Shown one piece after another: positions 1-6,688 of a stretch of DNA of 12,659 nt. The notes under the pieces were generated by a model. That model made no database searches. It was not told where the DNA came from and saw nothing but the letters and a program-made list of their open reading frames with translations. The position numbers and the translations under genes are program-made. Source of the stretch: an uncultured bacterium (GTDB taxonomy: Bacteria > Desulfobacterota > Desulfobulbia > Desulfobulbales > Desulfobulbaceae); contig CAITZN010000281.1 in the NCBI GenBank assembly GCA_903896915.1, positions 1 through 12,659 of the forward strand, given 5' to 3'. How positions within the stretch are numbered: the stretch's first letter is position 1; every line of letters begins with the position of its first letter.

Positions 1-88
1 AGAAAGGAAATATGGTGTGGAGTTGTAAACATTATCCAAGAGGGAGTCAATCCCTACCCCGGTTTTCGACCAGAGGCCGTCCGGTTTT

Positions 89-1000
89 TCATCCATCGCT
101 CCGTTTGGCCTGAGGATGGGCTTGGTCGTAGACTTTGGAGAGATGATCGATGTTGATATGCGTGTATTTCTGGGTGGTTGACAGGCTGACATGCCCCAGC
201 AACTCCTGAACAGTCCGCAGATCAGCACCCATCTCAAGGAGATGGGTGGCAAATGAATGACGCAGGGCATGCGGGGTAACCGTCACCCCAATTCCGGCCC
301 GCAGGCCATACATCTGAAAAGTTCGTTCCACACTTCGGGCCGTTAACCGCGTTCCCTGCCCGTTAAGAAACAGGGCCTGACGTTCGGCGGCATGCCCCCG
401 GCCTATCCGGGCAATGGTCAATGCCTCGCGCTCGGGCAGGTACTGCTGCAACGCCTCCTTGGCAGCGCTGCCAAAGGGTATCAGCCGCTCCTTGTTGCCC
501 TTCCCCCTGACCCGAACCATTTCGGCTGTGAAATCAAAGTCTTCCATATTGCCTGCCACCAGCTCGGAAACCCGCATACCGGTGGAGTAAATCATCTCCA
601 TCACCGCCCGGTCCCGACGAAAATACCGGTCCGTGGCTACCGGTGCCTCTAGGAGGCTGAATACCTCATCAACGGTGAGGAAAGAAGGAATAGGATGACC
701 AAGTTTCGGGCTAGCGACGCCTGCAAGTGGATCACCCTCGATCACATGCTCACGCTGCAGATAGCGAAAAAAAGTCCGGAGCCCGGAGAGCTTTCGAGCC
801 ACCGAGGCTGCGGCATTGCCAGCATATAAGGAACCGACGAAAGATCGCACCATCGCGACCGTGATCAACTCGGGTTGGGCAGAATCGCCGCAGAAACGGT
901 GAAATTCGCGAACATCCCTCTGGTAGCCTTCAGCAGTATGACGCGAGTACCCCTTTTCAACCAGGAGCCATGCAACGAATCGTTCAATATAAGCAGTCAT
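89..1000 (-). CDS. xerC: Tyrosine recombinase XerC
   Basis: A site-specific recombinase that, with XerD, is known to resolve chromosome dimers at dif near the terminus; it acts in the cytoplasm on DNA. Seen directly (numbering from an alternative TTG start at 1006, two codons upstream): an N-terminal SAM-like core-binding domain (about residues 5-90) and a C-terminal catalytic domain with the whole active site, R145 in TGMRVSEL, K169 in RGKGNKER, H246 and R249 in HALRH, H272 in LLGH and nucleophile Y281 in KYTH. The 303-305 aa length is normal for XerC/D. I prefer the ATG at 1000 over the TTG at 1006; neither has a clear Shine-Dalgarno. It is divergent from xseB and has no att sites or phage genes beside it, so a housekeeping Xer rather than an integrase is inferred. 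XerC rather than XerD is chosen from overall resemblance. Confidence 0.9.
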   Translation of the reverse strand: MTAYIERFVAWLLVEKGYSRHTAEGYQRDVREFHRFCGDSAQPELITVAMVRSFVGSLYAGNAAASVARKLSGLRTFFRYLQREHVIEGDPLAGVASPKLGHPIPSFLTVDEVFSLLEAPVATDRYFRRDRAVMEMIYSTGMRVSELVAGNMEDFDFTAEMVRVRGKGNKERLIPFGSAAKEALQQYLPEREALTIARIGRGHAAERQALFLNGQGTRLTARSVERTFQMYGLRAGIGVTVTPHALRHSFATHLLEMGADLRTVQELLGHVSLSTTQKYTHINIDHLSKVYDQAHPQAKRSDG

Positions 1001-1112
1001 TACCAAACAGATGTTGAAACCAACAGGGAGAATGTTTAAGGTAGACGATTACCCTTGCTCTATTTTTTCGGCAAACAAAATCGTCATCAGGACAGGGCGG
1101 ACGAAACCGGTT
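1001..1112. promoter_or_regulatory. Divergent xerC/xseB intergenic region
   Basis: This 112-nt gap between two divergent genes must hold the promoters of xerC and of the xseB-ispA-dxs operon. The only candidate I can point to is TTGAAA at 1014-1019 followed 17 nt later by a poor -10 (TAAGGT, 1037-1042), which is weak. No clear operator or riboswitch fold was recognised. An in-frame upstream extension of xseB starting at 1011 also covers this stretch but does not look like XseB sequence. Confidence 0.35.
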
Positions 1113-1361
1113 ATGGCAAAAAAAAATTTCGAAAATGCGCTGACCAGGCTGGAACAGATCACCGATGAACTCGAAGCCGGAGATCTGAGCCTGGAAAAAA
1201 GTCTCGATAAATTCAACGAAGGCATAGCATTGGTACAATTCTGCAACAGCAGACTCGAAGAGGCAAAAAGCCGGGTCGAACTTCTGTTGAAAAAAGATGG
1301 CGACCTGATTGCAGTGCCCTTTGCAGAGGAAGACGGTGGACATCAAGACCTATCTGAATGA
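1113..1361 (+). CDS. xseB: Exodeoxyribonuclease VII small subunit
   Basis: Small subunit of exonuclease VII, which with XseA degrades single-stranded DNA in both directions; several small subunits bind one XseA. The protein is 82 aa, usual for the family (about 70-85). It is nearly all helical and carries the family pattern: [18 protein letters not shown], then [20 protein letters not shown], then a [11 protein letters not shown] helix. I chose the ATG at 1113 because the family signature begins just after it; starting at 1011 would add 34 residues (rich in Thr, Gly, Ile) unlike any XseB. A weak purine stretch (GACAGGG, 1091-1097) lies upstream. First gene of an xseB-ispA-dxs operon, an arrangement known from many bacteria including E. 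coli. Oddity: a run of nine A (1118-1126) directly follows the second codon. Confidence 0.9.
   Translation: MAKKNFENALTRLEQITDELEAGDLSLEKSLDKFNEGIALVQFCNSRLEEAKSRVELLLKKDGDLIAVPFAEEDGGHQDLSE
1325..1330 (+). promoter_or_regulatory. Ribosome binding site deciding the ispA start
   Basis: AGAGGA sits 5 nt before the GTG at 1336, inside the 3' end of xseB. It supports GTG 1336 as the ispA start over the in-frame ATG at 1309, which has no such site and would add nine residues absent from the family. Confidence 0.6.
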
Positions 1362-2232
1362 ACAACGGCAACGAGTCGACAAGCACCTTGGTAGCCTCAT
1401 ACTGGATCCCTTAGGGCCGTTCAGCAAACACATCGAGGCCATGCGCTACAGCCTCCTTGACGGCGGCAAGCGTATACGCCCCATCCTGTGCCTGGCCGCA
1501 GCCAGTGCCGTGGACAGCGGCGAGGATACCGTGCGCCGTGCACTGCCCGTCGCCTGCGCGCTTGAGTGTATCCATACCTACTCACTCATCCACGACGACC
1601 TGCCGGCCATGGACGATGACGACCTCCGCCGAGGCAAACCGACCAACCATACGGTTTTTGGAGAAGCCGGCGCCATCCTCGCTGGAGACGGCCTGCTCAC
1701 TTTTGCCTTTGATCTCCTTAGCAGTCCGGTTTCCGCAGCCATTGCCGATTCAGACCGGATCCGGATCGTCCAGACCATTGCCCGAGCAGCCGGACCGCTT
1801 GGCATGGTCGGCGGCCAATCCCTGGATATGATCTACGCGGGCAGAGAGGTCGGATACGATGAACTACGCAGTATCCATCGCAGCAAAACCGGGGCGTTGA
1901 TTACGGCTTCGGTGCTCAGTGGCGCCATTGTTGCCGGTGCAAATGAAGAGCAAGAAGAGGCGCTAAAAACCTATGGCGACAACATCGGGCTCGCCTTCCA
2001 GATTGTCGATGACCTGTTGGATGTTGAAGCTACCACCGAACAACTCGGTAAATCTGCAGGAAGCGACCTTAAATCCGACAAGGTCACCTACCCCTCGCTT
2101 TTCGGCAAAGAGACCTCGCGGACCATGGCCAGAGAAGCCGTACAGGAGGCTATCACCGCGCTCGCTTCCTTTGACCAGCAGGCTGACCCGCTCAGGGCCC
2201 TTGCCAACTATATTGTGGAACGAAAGAAATAA
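1336..2232 (+). CDS. ispA: Farnesyl diphosphate synthase (polyprenyl synthetase)
   Basis: Condenses isopentenyl diphosphate with DMAPP and then GPP to make the C15 precursor of quinones, undecaprenyl carriers and other isoprenoids; cytoplasmic and Mg-dependent. With the GTG start the protein is 298 aa, matching IspA. Seen: the GGKRIRP substrate-binding motif (residues 43-49), the first Asp-rich motif DDLPAMD (87-93) followed by [19 protein letters not shown] (159-164), the second Asp-rich motif DDLLD (225-229) and the [12 protein letters not shown] loop (238-249). The residues before the first Asp motif (IHTYSLIH) match farnesyl rather than longer-chain synthases, though chain length is an inference. 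The start lies 26 nt inside xseB and the stop is 2 nt before dxs, so translation is probably coupled across all three genes. Confidence 0.93.
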   Translation: MDIKTYLNEQRQRVDKHLGSLILDPLGPFSKHIEAMRYSLLDGGKRIRPILCLAAASAVDSGEDTVRRALPVACALECIHTYSLIHDDLPAMDDDDLRRGKPTNHTVFGEAGAILAGDGLLTFAFDLLSSPVSAAIADSDRIRIVQTIARAAGPLGMVGGQSLDMIYAGREVGYDELRSIHRSKTGALITASVLSGAIVAGANEEQEEALKTYGDNIGLAFQIVDDLLDVEATTEQLGKSAGSDLKSDKVTYPSLFGKETSRTMAREAVQEAITALASFDQQADPLRALANYIVERKK

Positions 2233-2234
2233 TC

Positions 2235-4142
2235 ATGCTTATTGTGGACACCCAGACGGATCGGCAGGGCAAATTCCTGGACGCCATCGACTCACCCCAG
2301 GATCTGCGCCAGCTCAACCTGCTGGAACTGGAACTCCTCGCGCAAGAAATTCGAGAGACACTCATTGCCACAGTGGCCCAAACCGGCGGTCACCTAGCCC
2401 CCAGCCTGGGCGTGGTCGAACTGACCCTGGCCCTGCACTATGTCTTTGACACACCGCACGACCGTCTGGTTTGGGATGTCGGTCACCAGGCCTATGCGCA
2501 TAAACTGCTCACCGGCCGCAGGGAACAGTTCACGACTCTGCGCCAGTACAAAGGGATGAGCGGTTTTCCTAAACGAACGGAAAGTGAATACGATACTGTG
2601 GAAGCCGGCCACAGTTCCACCTCCATTTCCTACAGCCTGGGGATGGCAGCAGGGAAGGCAATCCAGGCAGACACCGGCAAGGTCATCGCCATTATCGGCG
2701 ACGGTTCCATGACTGCAGGCATGGCCTTCGAGGGCCTCAATCATGCCGGTGACCTGGGCCGCGACCTGATCGTCATCCTCAACGACAACGAAATGTCGAT
2801 CTCGAAAAACGTCGGGGCGCTGTCCAGTTTCCTCAGCAGAAAACTGACGGGCAAGACGATCCAACGCTTGCGGGATCATATCGAGGATCGGTTAATGGCC
2901 CTCTCCTCGGTCGGCGAAAATATCCTCACCGTCCTGCGTAAAAGCGAGGAAAGCATCAAAGGCTTCTTTACGCCAGGCATGCTGTTCGAAGCCCTGAAAT
3001 TCAAATACATCGGCCCAATTCCTGGACACGAACTTGACGACCTGATTGCCACGCTTACGAATGTCCGCGATCACAGCCATGGCCCGGTGCTTATCCATGT
3101 CATCACCACTAAGGGCAAGGGGTACAAACCAGCGGAAACCAATCCCGGCGACTTCCATGGCATCGGAGCCTTTGACATTGTTACCGGCAAGCCGATAAAA
3201 AAAGAAAACAGCGCGGTTTCCTACACCAAAGTCTTCGGCGACACTCTCTGCCGGCTGGCCCGTCAGGATGCACGTTTGGTGGCGATTACCGCCGCCATGC
3301 CGGGGGGAACCGGGCTCTTGCCCTTCAGCACCGAATTTCCACAACGATTTTTCGATGTCGGCATCGCCGAACAGCACGCCGTCACCTTTGCTGCCGGTCT
3401 CGCCCTTGAAGGGATGCGACCCTTCTTCGCCGTCTACTCATCCTTCATGCAGCGGGCCTTGGATCAGTTAATCCACGACGTCTGCCTGCCAAACCTACCG
3501 GTAACCATCGCCTTGGACCGAAGCGGCGTGGTCGGTGCCGACGGCCCGACCCATCACGGAGTCTTTGACCTCTCTTTTCTCCGCTTCATCCCCAACCTGA
3601 CGGTGATGGTCCCTAAAGATGAAAATGAACTGCAGCAGATGCTGTATACGGCCCTCAACCACAACGGCCCGGTCGTACTGCGCTATCCCAGAGGCAGCGG
3701 CGAAGGAGTCGTCATGGAAGACTCTTTCCAAAATCTGTCCATCGGTAAAGGCGAATTACTGCGAGAAGGGAAAGATGTCCTCCTCCTGCCGATCGGCAAC
3801 CGGGTCTATCCTGCCCTAGCCGCGGCAGCACGCCTAGAGGAACAGGGCGTCAGCGCCGCTGTGATCAACCCCCGTTTCCTCAGACCACTGGACAACGAAC
3901 TCATCACCACCTGGGCGGCGCAAACGGGCCGGGTGATCACTATTGAGGATAACAACACCCTCGGCGGCTTCGGTAGCGCCGTGCTCCAACTGCTCAACGA
4001 ACAGGGACTGCACCTGCCAATGAAGATCCTCGGCTATGGCGACACCTTCACCGAACACGGGCCCCAGGCTACGCTCTGGAAAAACGCCGGAATCGACACC
4101 GACGGTATTATCCGTAGTGTCCTGAAACTCGTGAGCAAATAA
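2235..4142 (+). CDS. dxs: 1-deoxy-D-xylulose-5-phosphate synthase
   Basis: Thiamine-diphosphate enzyme joining pyruvate and glyceraldehyde-3-phosphate to DXP, the first step of the MEP isoprenoid pathway and also a route to thiamine and pyridoxal precursors. At 635 aa it is full length (E. coli 620). Seen: GGHLAPSLG with H53, WDVGHQAY (80-87), the ThDP/Mg motif beginning GDGSMTAG (155-162) and ending at N185 in NDNEMS, the linker with KGKGYKPAE (293-301), and the pyrimidine domain with the catalytic Glu E379 in GIAEQHAVT, YSSFMQRA (401-408) and GADGPTHHG (434-442). The C-terminal transketolase domain ends in a typical HG..L....G pattern. It follows ispA after 2 nt with no good Shine-Dalgarno of its own, so translational coupling is likely. 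Last gene of the operon, followed by a hairpin terminator. Confidence 0.97.
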   Translation: MLIVDTQTDRQGKFLDAIDSPQDLRQLNLLELELLAQEIRETLIATVAQTGGHLAPSLGVVELTLALHYVFDTPHDRLVWDVGHQAYAHKLLTGRREQFTTLRQYKGMSGFPKRTESEYDTVEAGHSSTSISYSLGMAAGKAIQADTGKVIAIIGDGSMTAGMAFEGLNHAGDLGRDLIVILNDNEMSISKNVGALSSFLSRKLTGKTIQRLRDHIEDRLMALSSVGENILTVLRKSEESIKGFFTPGMLFEALKFKYIGPIPGHELDDLIATLTNVRDHSHGPVLIHVITTKGKGYKPAETNPGDFHGIGAFDIVTGKPIKKENSAVSYTKVFGDTLCRLARQDARLVAITAAMPGGTGLLPFSTEFPQRFFDVGIAEQHAVTFAAGLALEGMRPFFAVYSSFMQRALDQLIHDVCLPNLPVTIALDRSGVVGADGPTHHGVFDLSFLRFIPNLTVMVPKDENELQQMLYTALNHNGPVVLRYPRGSGEGVVMEDSFQNLSIGKGELLREGKDVLLLPIGNRVYPALAAAARLEEQGVSAAVINPRFLRPLDNELITTWAAQTGRVITIEDNNTLGGFGSAVLQLLNEQGLHLPMKILGYGDTFTEHGPQATLWKNAGIDTDGIIRSVLKLVSK

Positions 4143-4146
4143 GACA

Positions 4147-4185
4147 GGGGAACCGAAGCTCTCTGGCTTCGACTCCCCCTATTTT
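4147..4185. terminator. Probable bidirectional intrinsic terminator between dxs and fba
   Basis: An inverted repeat 5 nt after the dxs stop: GGGGA (4147-4151) and CGAAGC (4154-4159) pair with GCTTCG (4166-4171) and TCCCC (4174-4178), leaving a 2-nt internal mismatch and a 6-nt loop. It is followed on the plus strand by CTATTTTC. On the minus strand, read from fba, the exit side is moderately T-rich (TGTCTTATTT), so the same hairpin may serve both converging transcripts. Confidence 0.7.
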
Positions 4186-4222
4186 CTCCCTCGTACGCTG
4201 AACCGGCAACTTCGGCTATGAC

Positions 4223-5503
4223 TCAATCGTCAAAATTTCCCTGCGGCCCCTTGTCGGTTACCAACGTTGCAGCTCGTTCCCTTATCTTTTCCTCAGTCCA
4301 GTTCTCGGGAGACTCGATCCGACCGGTTTTAGGGCCAATGTCATACGAACCAGCCTCAAGGATCGCCTCAACCCCGAAGCGAGCGGTGTCAGCGGCATTG
4401 AAGACCTCGACCAACAGGGTATATATGAAATTCTCGACTCGCCGGGCCATTCGGTCGCGGATAGCCTTGGGCTGTCCCATTATCTTATTTTCAAAAGGCA
4501 GGTTGAGGCTTTTATAATCGCCTTTCTTCCAGCCCTTAGCCTCGGCATAGACCCGCATTTCCTGCCAGAGTTCCTCGGTCACCCCTTCGCCGGGGATTTT
4601 GATAAACTCACCGCTCTCATTCACCATGGCATTGCCGTAATCATTAACCGTCAAGCCCCAGGAGACCATCTGCAGAGCGGTGGCTACATTGGCCTTGGTT
4701 GAATAGGTCTGGGCAGCGATGGCCCGCAATCGGTCAGAATTATTCCCGGAGGTGCCGTGCTGAGCCCCGGAGACCGCGTATCCGGCCAAAGCCTTATGAA
4801 TCTCAGCGGTGAGTTCCACCTGGATGCCCTGAGCCGAGGCCTCAAGACCGTGGGTGGTGCCGTTATTGAGCGCTATCCAGTCGGGAAAAATATCGTGAGC
4901 ATTCAAGCCCTGGATAATAAACAGAGCCTCTTCCTTGGTGGAGAGACCAAGCTTACCTTTAATTTCACCTACTTCAGTTTCCAAACCGGCCCAAGATGGT
5001 ACATATCGGACCAGTTCGATACTGGCCAGCAGATTCTCGGCATCAGGCATGTGCGAGGCATCAATGGCAATCGAGGTGATCCCGGCCTCGAAGATGGTCG
5101 GGATCTCAACCGCAGCCACCGGAATATCAGCGGACTTTTTGATGCCGTAATGATCGGCATGAATGGCAACGGGCACGGTGATGGCCAGTTCATTGCAAAG
5201 GGCGTCGACCTGCCGGGCGATATTCCAGTAATTGGTCGGGCAATAGGCATTGGCGCCCCCCTCGGAACGGGCGATTTCAATGATGATGGCCGCATGCGCG
5301 CGCTGGGCTGCCTGCAACGCCCCCCGAATGATCAGGTGGTTTCGGCCATTTGCAGCAATTGTCATAGCCCCGCCTTTGGCAAGCATGGCACGGTCGATCA
5401 CCTTGCCGCTCACAAGCAGTGCCCGTGAATGGGGAAACAGGGTTCTAATATTCGGTGGCCGACCAATTTCAAGGGCTTTTTCAAAATCAGCAATATAGGT
5501 CAT
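4223..5503 (-). CDS. fba: Class II fructose-bisphosphate aldolase, long deltaproteobacterial-type form
   Basis: Zinc-dependent aldolase interconverting fructose-1,6-bisphosphate with dihydroxyacetone phosphate and glyceraldehyde-3-phosphate, in glycolysis and gluconeogenesis. Seen: HADH at 115-118 (D117 in the place of the catalytic Asp, H118 a metal ligand), an IDASHMP strand-end (147-153), the acidic GLETEVGEIKGK stretch (173-184), ALNNGTTHG with H219 and SGAQHGTSG with H249 in the places of the other two metal-binding His. At 426 aa it is clearly longer than E. coli FbaA (359 aa); the extra length is mostly C-terminal to the barrel. I recognise the overall sequence as the type found in Desulfovibrio-like sulfate reducers (from memory, not from a search). 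The start is well supported by a strong Shine-Dalgarno. It converges on dxs and lies 203 nt after tatC in the same direction. Confidence 0.9.
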   Translation of the reverse strand: MTYIADFEKALEIGRPPNIRTLFPHSRALLVSGKVIDRAMLAKGGAMTIAANGRNHLIIRGALQAAQRAHAAIIIEIARSEGGANAYCPTNYWNIARQVDALCNELAITVPVAIHADHYGIKKSADIPVAAVEIPTIFEAGITSIAIDASHMPDAENLLASIELVRYVPSWAGLETEVGEIKGKLGLSTKEEALFIIQGLNAHDIFPDWIALNNGTTHGLEASAQGIQVELTAEIHKALAGYAVSGAQHGTSGNNSDRLRAIAAQTYSTKANVATALQMVSWGLTVNDYGNAMVNESGEFIKIPGEGVTEELWQEMRVYAEAKGWKKGDYKSLNLPFENKIMGQPKAIRDRMARRVENFIYTLLVEVFNAADTARFGVEAILEAGSYDIGPKTGRIESPENWTEEKIRERAATLVTDKGPQGNFDD

Positions 5504-5706
5504 AGACTTCCTCCTGTTGTCTCTTCATTCGGATTGACTGAATATCATGGGCAGCTTCTTCAGCAGATGACCGGAAGGCTGCCGCGAGCAAACACTTCAG
5601 GGTAAACAAATTCTCACCACCTCGGCAAGAAGAAAGAGCGCAGTGTGCCGCCCTCCCTGGCAAGATTGACAAATTCGCAGAATGTCCGATCAACGCCAGG
5701 CACCGA
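5504..5706 (-). other. Leader region between tatC and fba
   Basis: This 203-nt stretch follows the tatC stop and precedes fba on the same strand. It probably carries the fba promoter, but no convincing -35/-10 pair was found. A 6-bp complement (CCTGGC/GCCAGG) separated by about 33 nt just downstream of tatC is too weak to call a terminator. A 40-codon reading frame starting TTG at 5609 and overlapping the fba start (ending at 5487) exists behind a GAGGTGG sequence; it has no recognisable homology and is not called as a gene. Confidence 0.4.
5510..5515 (-). promoter_or_regulatory. Strong ribosome binding site of fba
   Basis: On the minus strand AGGAGG lies 6 nt before the ATG at 5503. It is the strongest Shine-Dalgarno match I found in the window, consistent with high expression of a central-metabolism enzyme. 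Confidence 0.8.
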
Positions 5707-6533
5707 TTACCCTTCCTTTGTGGGGTCTCCTGCGGGCTTGTCGGTTGCATCGAGATCAGCATCAGTCTTTGGCGAAAAACCGGCCAAGGTTTTTTTCGCA
5801 AAAATGGCAACAGCTACAATGCTGACTTCATAGAGCAGAATCAACGGCCCAACCATCAGCAGTTGATTAACCACATCCGGCGTGGGAGTGAGGATGGCCG
5901 CCACTACAAAGGCGGCCAGCACAGCATACTTCCTGTGCTTGACCAAAAACGGTTTATCAACCACGCCAATTTTCCCAAGGAACACCATGAAAACAGGAAG
6001 TTCGAAAATCAATCCAAAGGCGAGAAACAGACGCAAAGCCAACGAAAAATATTCGTCAACCGCAGGCATGGGCTCAAGAAAGGCGCTGGAATATCCAAGA
6101 AGAAAATGAAAGACTGGAGGGAAGGCCACAAAATAACCAAAGGCAGCCCCAGCGACAAAACAGAGGGTGGAAATAATAGTGAAAGGAATCACTATCCGTT
6201 TTTCATGATGGTACAATCCTGGAGAGACGAATCGCCAGATCTGGAGAAAGATGACGGGACTGGCCAAGACTGCGCCACACACAAGTGCTAGTTTAAAGTA
6301 AAAAAAAAACCGTCTTGGTAGGAGGTGAAAATCAAAGATTTCCCGGCCGGCAACACCTTGACCAGAGGCTGCAGAAACCATTCGGCTAGCGATTGAATAA
6401 AACTGTTGACGATGACAAAACCAACCGCCACGGCGCCAAGGGAAATCAAGAGACAGGAGCGCAGCTCAGCCAGATGCTCGGTCAGGGTCTGTTGGTCGAA
6501 TTGTTCCCGTGTTTCCACGTTTTTTGCACCCAA
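5707..6533 (-). CDS. tatC: Sec-independent translocase subunit TatC, interrupted by a frameshift
   Basis: Inner-membrane core receptor of the twin-arginine pathway, which exports folded proteins. The gene is in two frames. The first (6533-6288) encodes about 78 TatC residues with the cytoplasmic signature EHLAELR and TM1, then meets TAG at 6288. The second, entered at the T run at 6300-6309, supplies the rest: FKLALVCGAVLASP, the WRFVSPGLYHHEKR loop holding the Glu equivalent to E. coli E103, the FELPVF segment, LTPTPD and a hydrophilic tail. Both twin-arginine-binding glutamates are kept, and five to six TM segments result. Eleven T instead of ten would restore about 275 aa, a normal size. 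The in-frame ATG of the second part at 6381 is not a real start. The start is uncertain: TTG at 6533 or GTG at 6518, neither with a good Shine-Dalgarno. No tatA or tatB is adjacent. Confidence 0.85.
6300..6309 (-). other. Homopolymer at the tatC frameshift
   Basis: Ten consecutive A on the plus strand, T10 on the tatC coding strand. Upstream codons read GGT TTT TTT TTT ACT and then reach TAG; the downstream TatC frame needs TAC TTT AAA after the run. One extra T gives DGFFFYFK, which aligns without gaps to the usual TatC pattern (AFFTYLK-like). Losing two T would also restore frame with one Phe fewer. Confidence 0.9.
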
Positions 6534-6540
6534 GGTATTG

Positions 6541-6569
6541 GTAAAAAAGAGTATTGACTCTTTTTTTAC
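6541..6569. repeat. Near-perfect A/T-tract palindrome upstream of tatC
   Basis: GTAAAAAAGAGT (6541-6552), a 4-nt loop ATTG, then ACTCTTTTTTTAC (6557-6569): twelve pairable positions with one extra T. In tatC orientation it reads A-tract, GAGT, CAAT, ACTC, T-tract, and ends only 7 nt before the TTG at 6533. It could be a weak terminator or attenuator, a hairpin hiding the start site, or an operator in the divergent tatC/pilR region. Its function is inference. Confidence 0.55.
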
Positions 6570-6678
6570 TCCATCCCGGTTCTATTGTAAACTGGTTATG
6601 GATAATGTTTGATTTGTCTTCTACTTGAGGATACAGTGGTTGATATACTTCAATAGACTGATTTGCAAGGATTTTTAC

Positions 6679-6683
6679 AAGGA
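6679..6683 (+). promoter_or_regulatory. Ribosome binding site of the response regulator gene
   Basis: AAGGA lies 5 nt before the ATG at 6689 and supports that start. The heptamer CAAGGAT occurs twice just upstream of the gene (6666-6672 and 6678-6684), the second copy containing this site. Confidence 0.6.
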
Positions 6684-6688
6684 TCACC

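Noticed and set aside
43..55. GGGA-GTCAA-TCCC hairpin near the window start as a xerC terminator
   Set aside because: Only four base pairs and no T run on either side; too weak to call. Nothing else could be supported in positions 1-88.
89..1000. The tyrosine recombinase as a phage or integron integrase
   Set aside because: Length and motif spacing are those of chromosomal XerC, it lies beside housekeeping genes, and I see no att-like repeats, tRNA gene or cassette sites nearby.
1011..1112. A 34-residue N-terminal extension of XseB
   Set aside because: The XseB family begins at the [14 protein letters not shown] segment from 1113; the upstream residues do not resemble the family and the stretch must hold divergent promoters.
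2394..3377. Two 161-codon minus-strand frames antisense to dxs (2394-2879 and 2892-3377)
   Set aside because: dxs is complete with all catalytic motifs on the plus strand; the antisense frames show no family resemblance or ribosome site.
4757..5428. A 223-codon open frame on the plus strand, antisense to fba
   Set aside because: It lies wholly inside the aldolase gene, has no recognisable domain, and its composition is that of a shadow frame. The minus-strand protein has full family motifs and a strong ribosome site.
5487..5609. A 40-codon minus-strand frame with a TTG start overlapping the fba start
   Set aside because: A GAGGTGG sequence precedes it, but there is no known homology, the start is rare, and the peptide cannot be told from chance. 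It might be a leader peptide, so it is noted in the leader entry only.
5863..6291. A 142-codon plus-strand frame antisense to tatC
   Set aside because: It is lysine-, serine- and glutamine-rich low-complexity translation opposite a clear TatC coding stretch; a shadow.
6554..6606. TTGACT (6554-6559) and GATAAT (6601-6606) as a sigma-70 promoter for the response regulator
   Set aside because: The boxes are about 41 nt apart, far from the usual 16-18, and neither has a good partner at the right distance.
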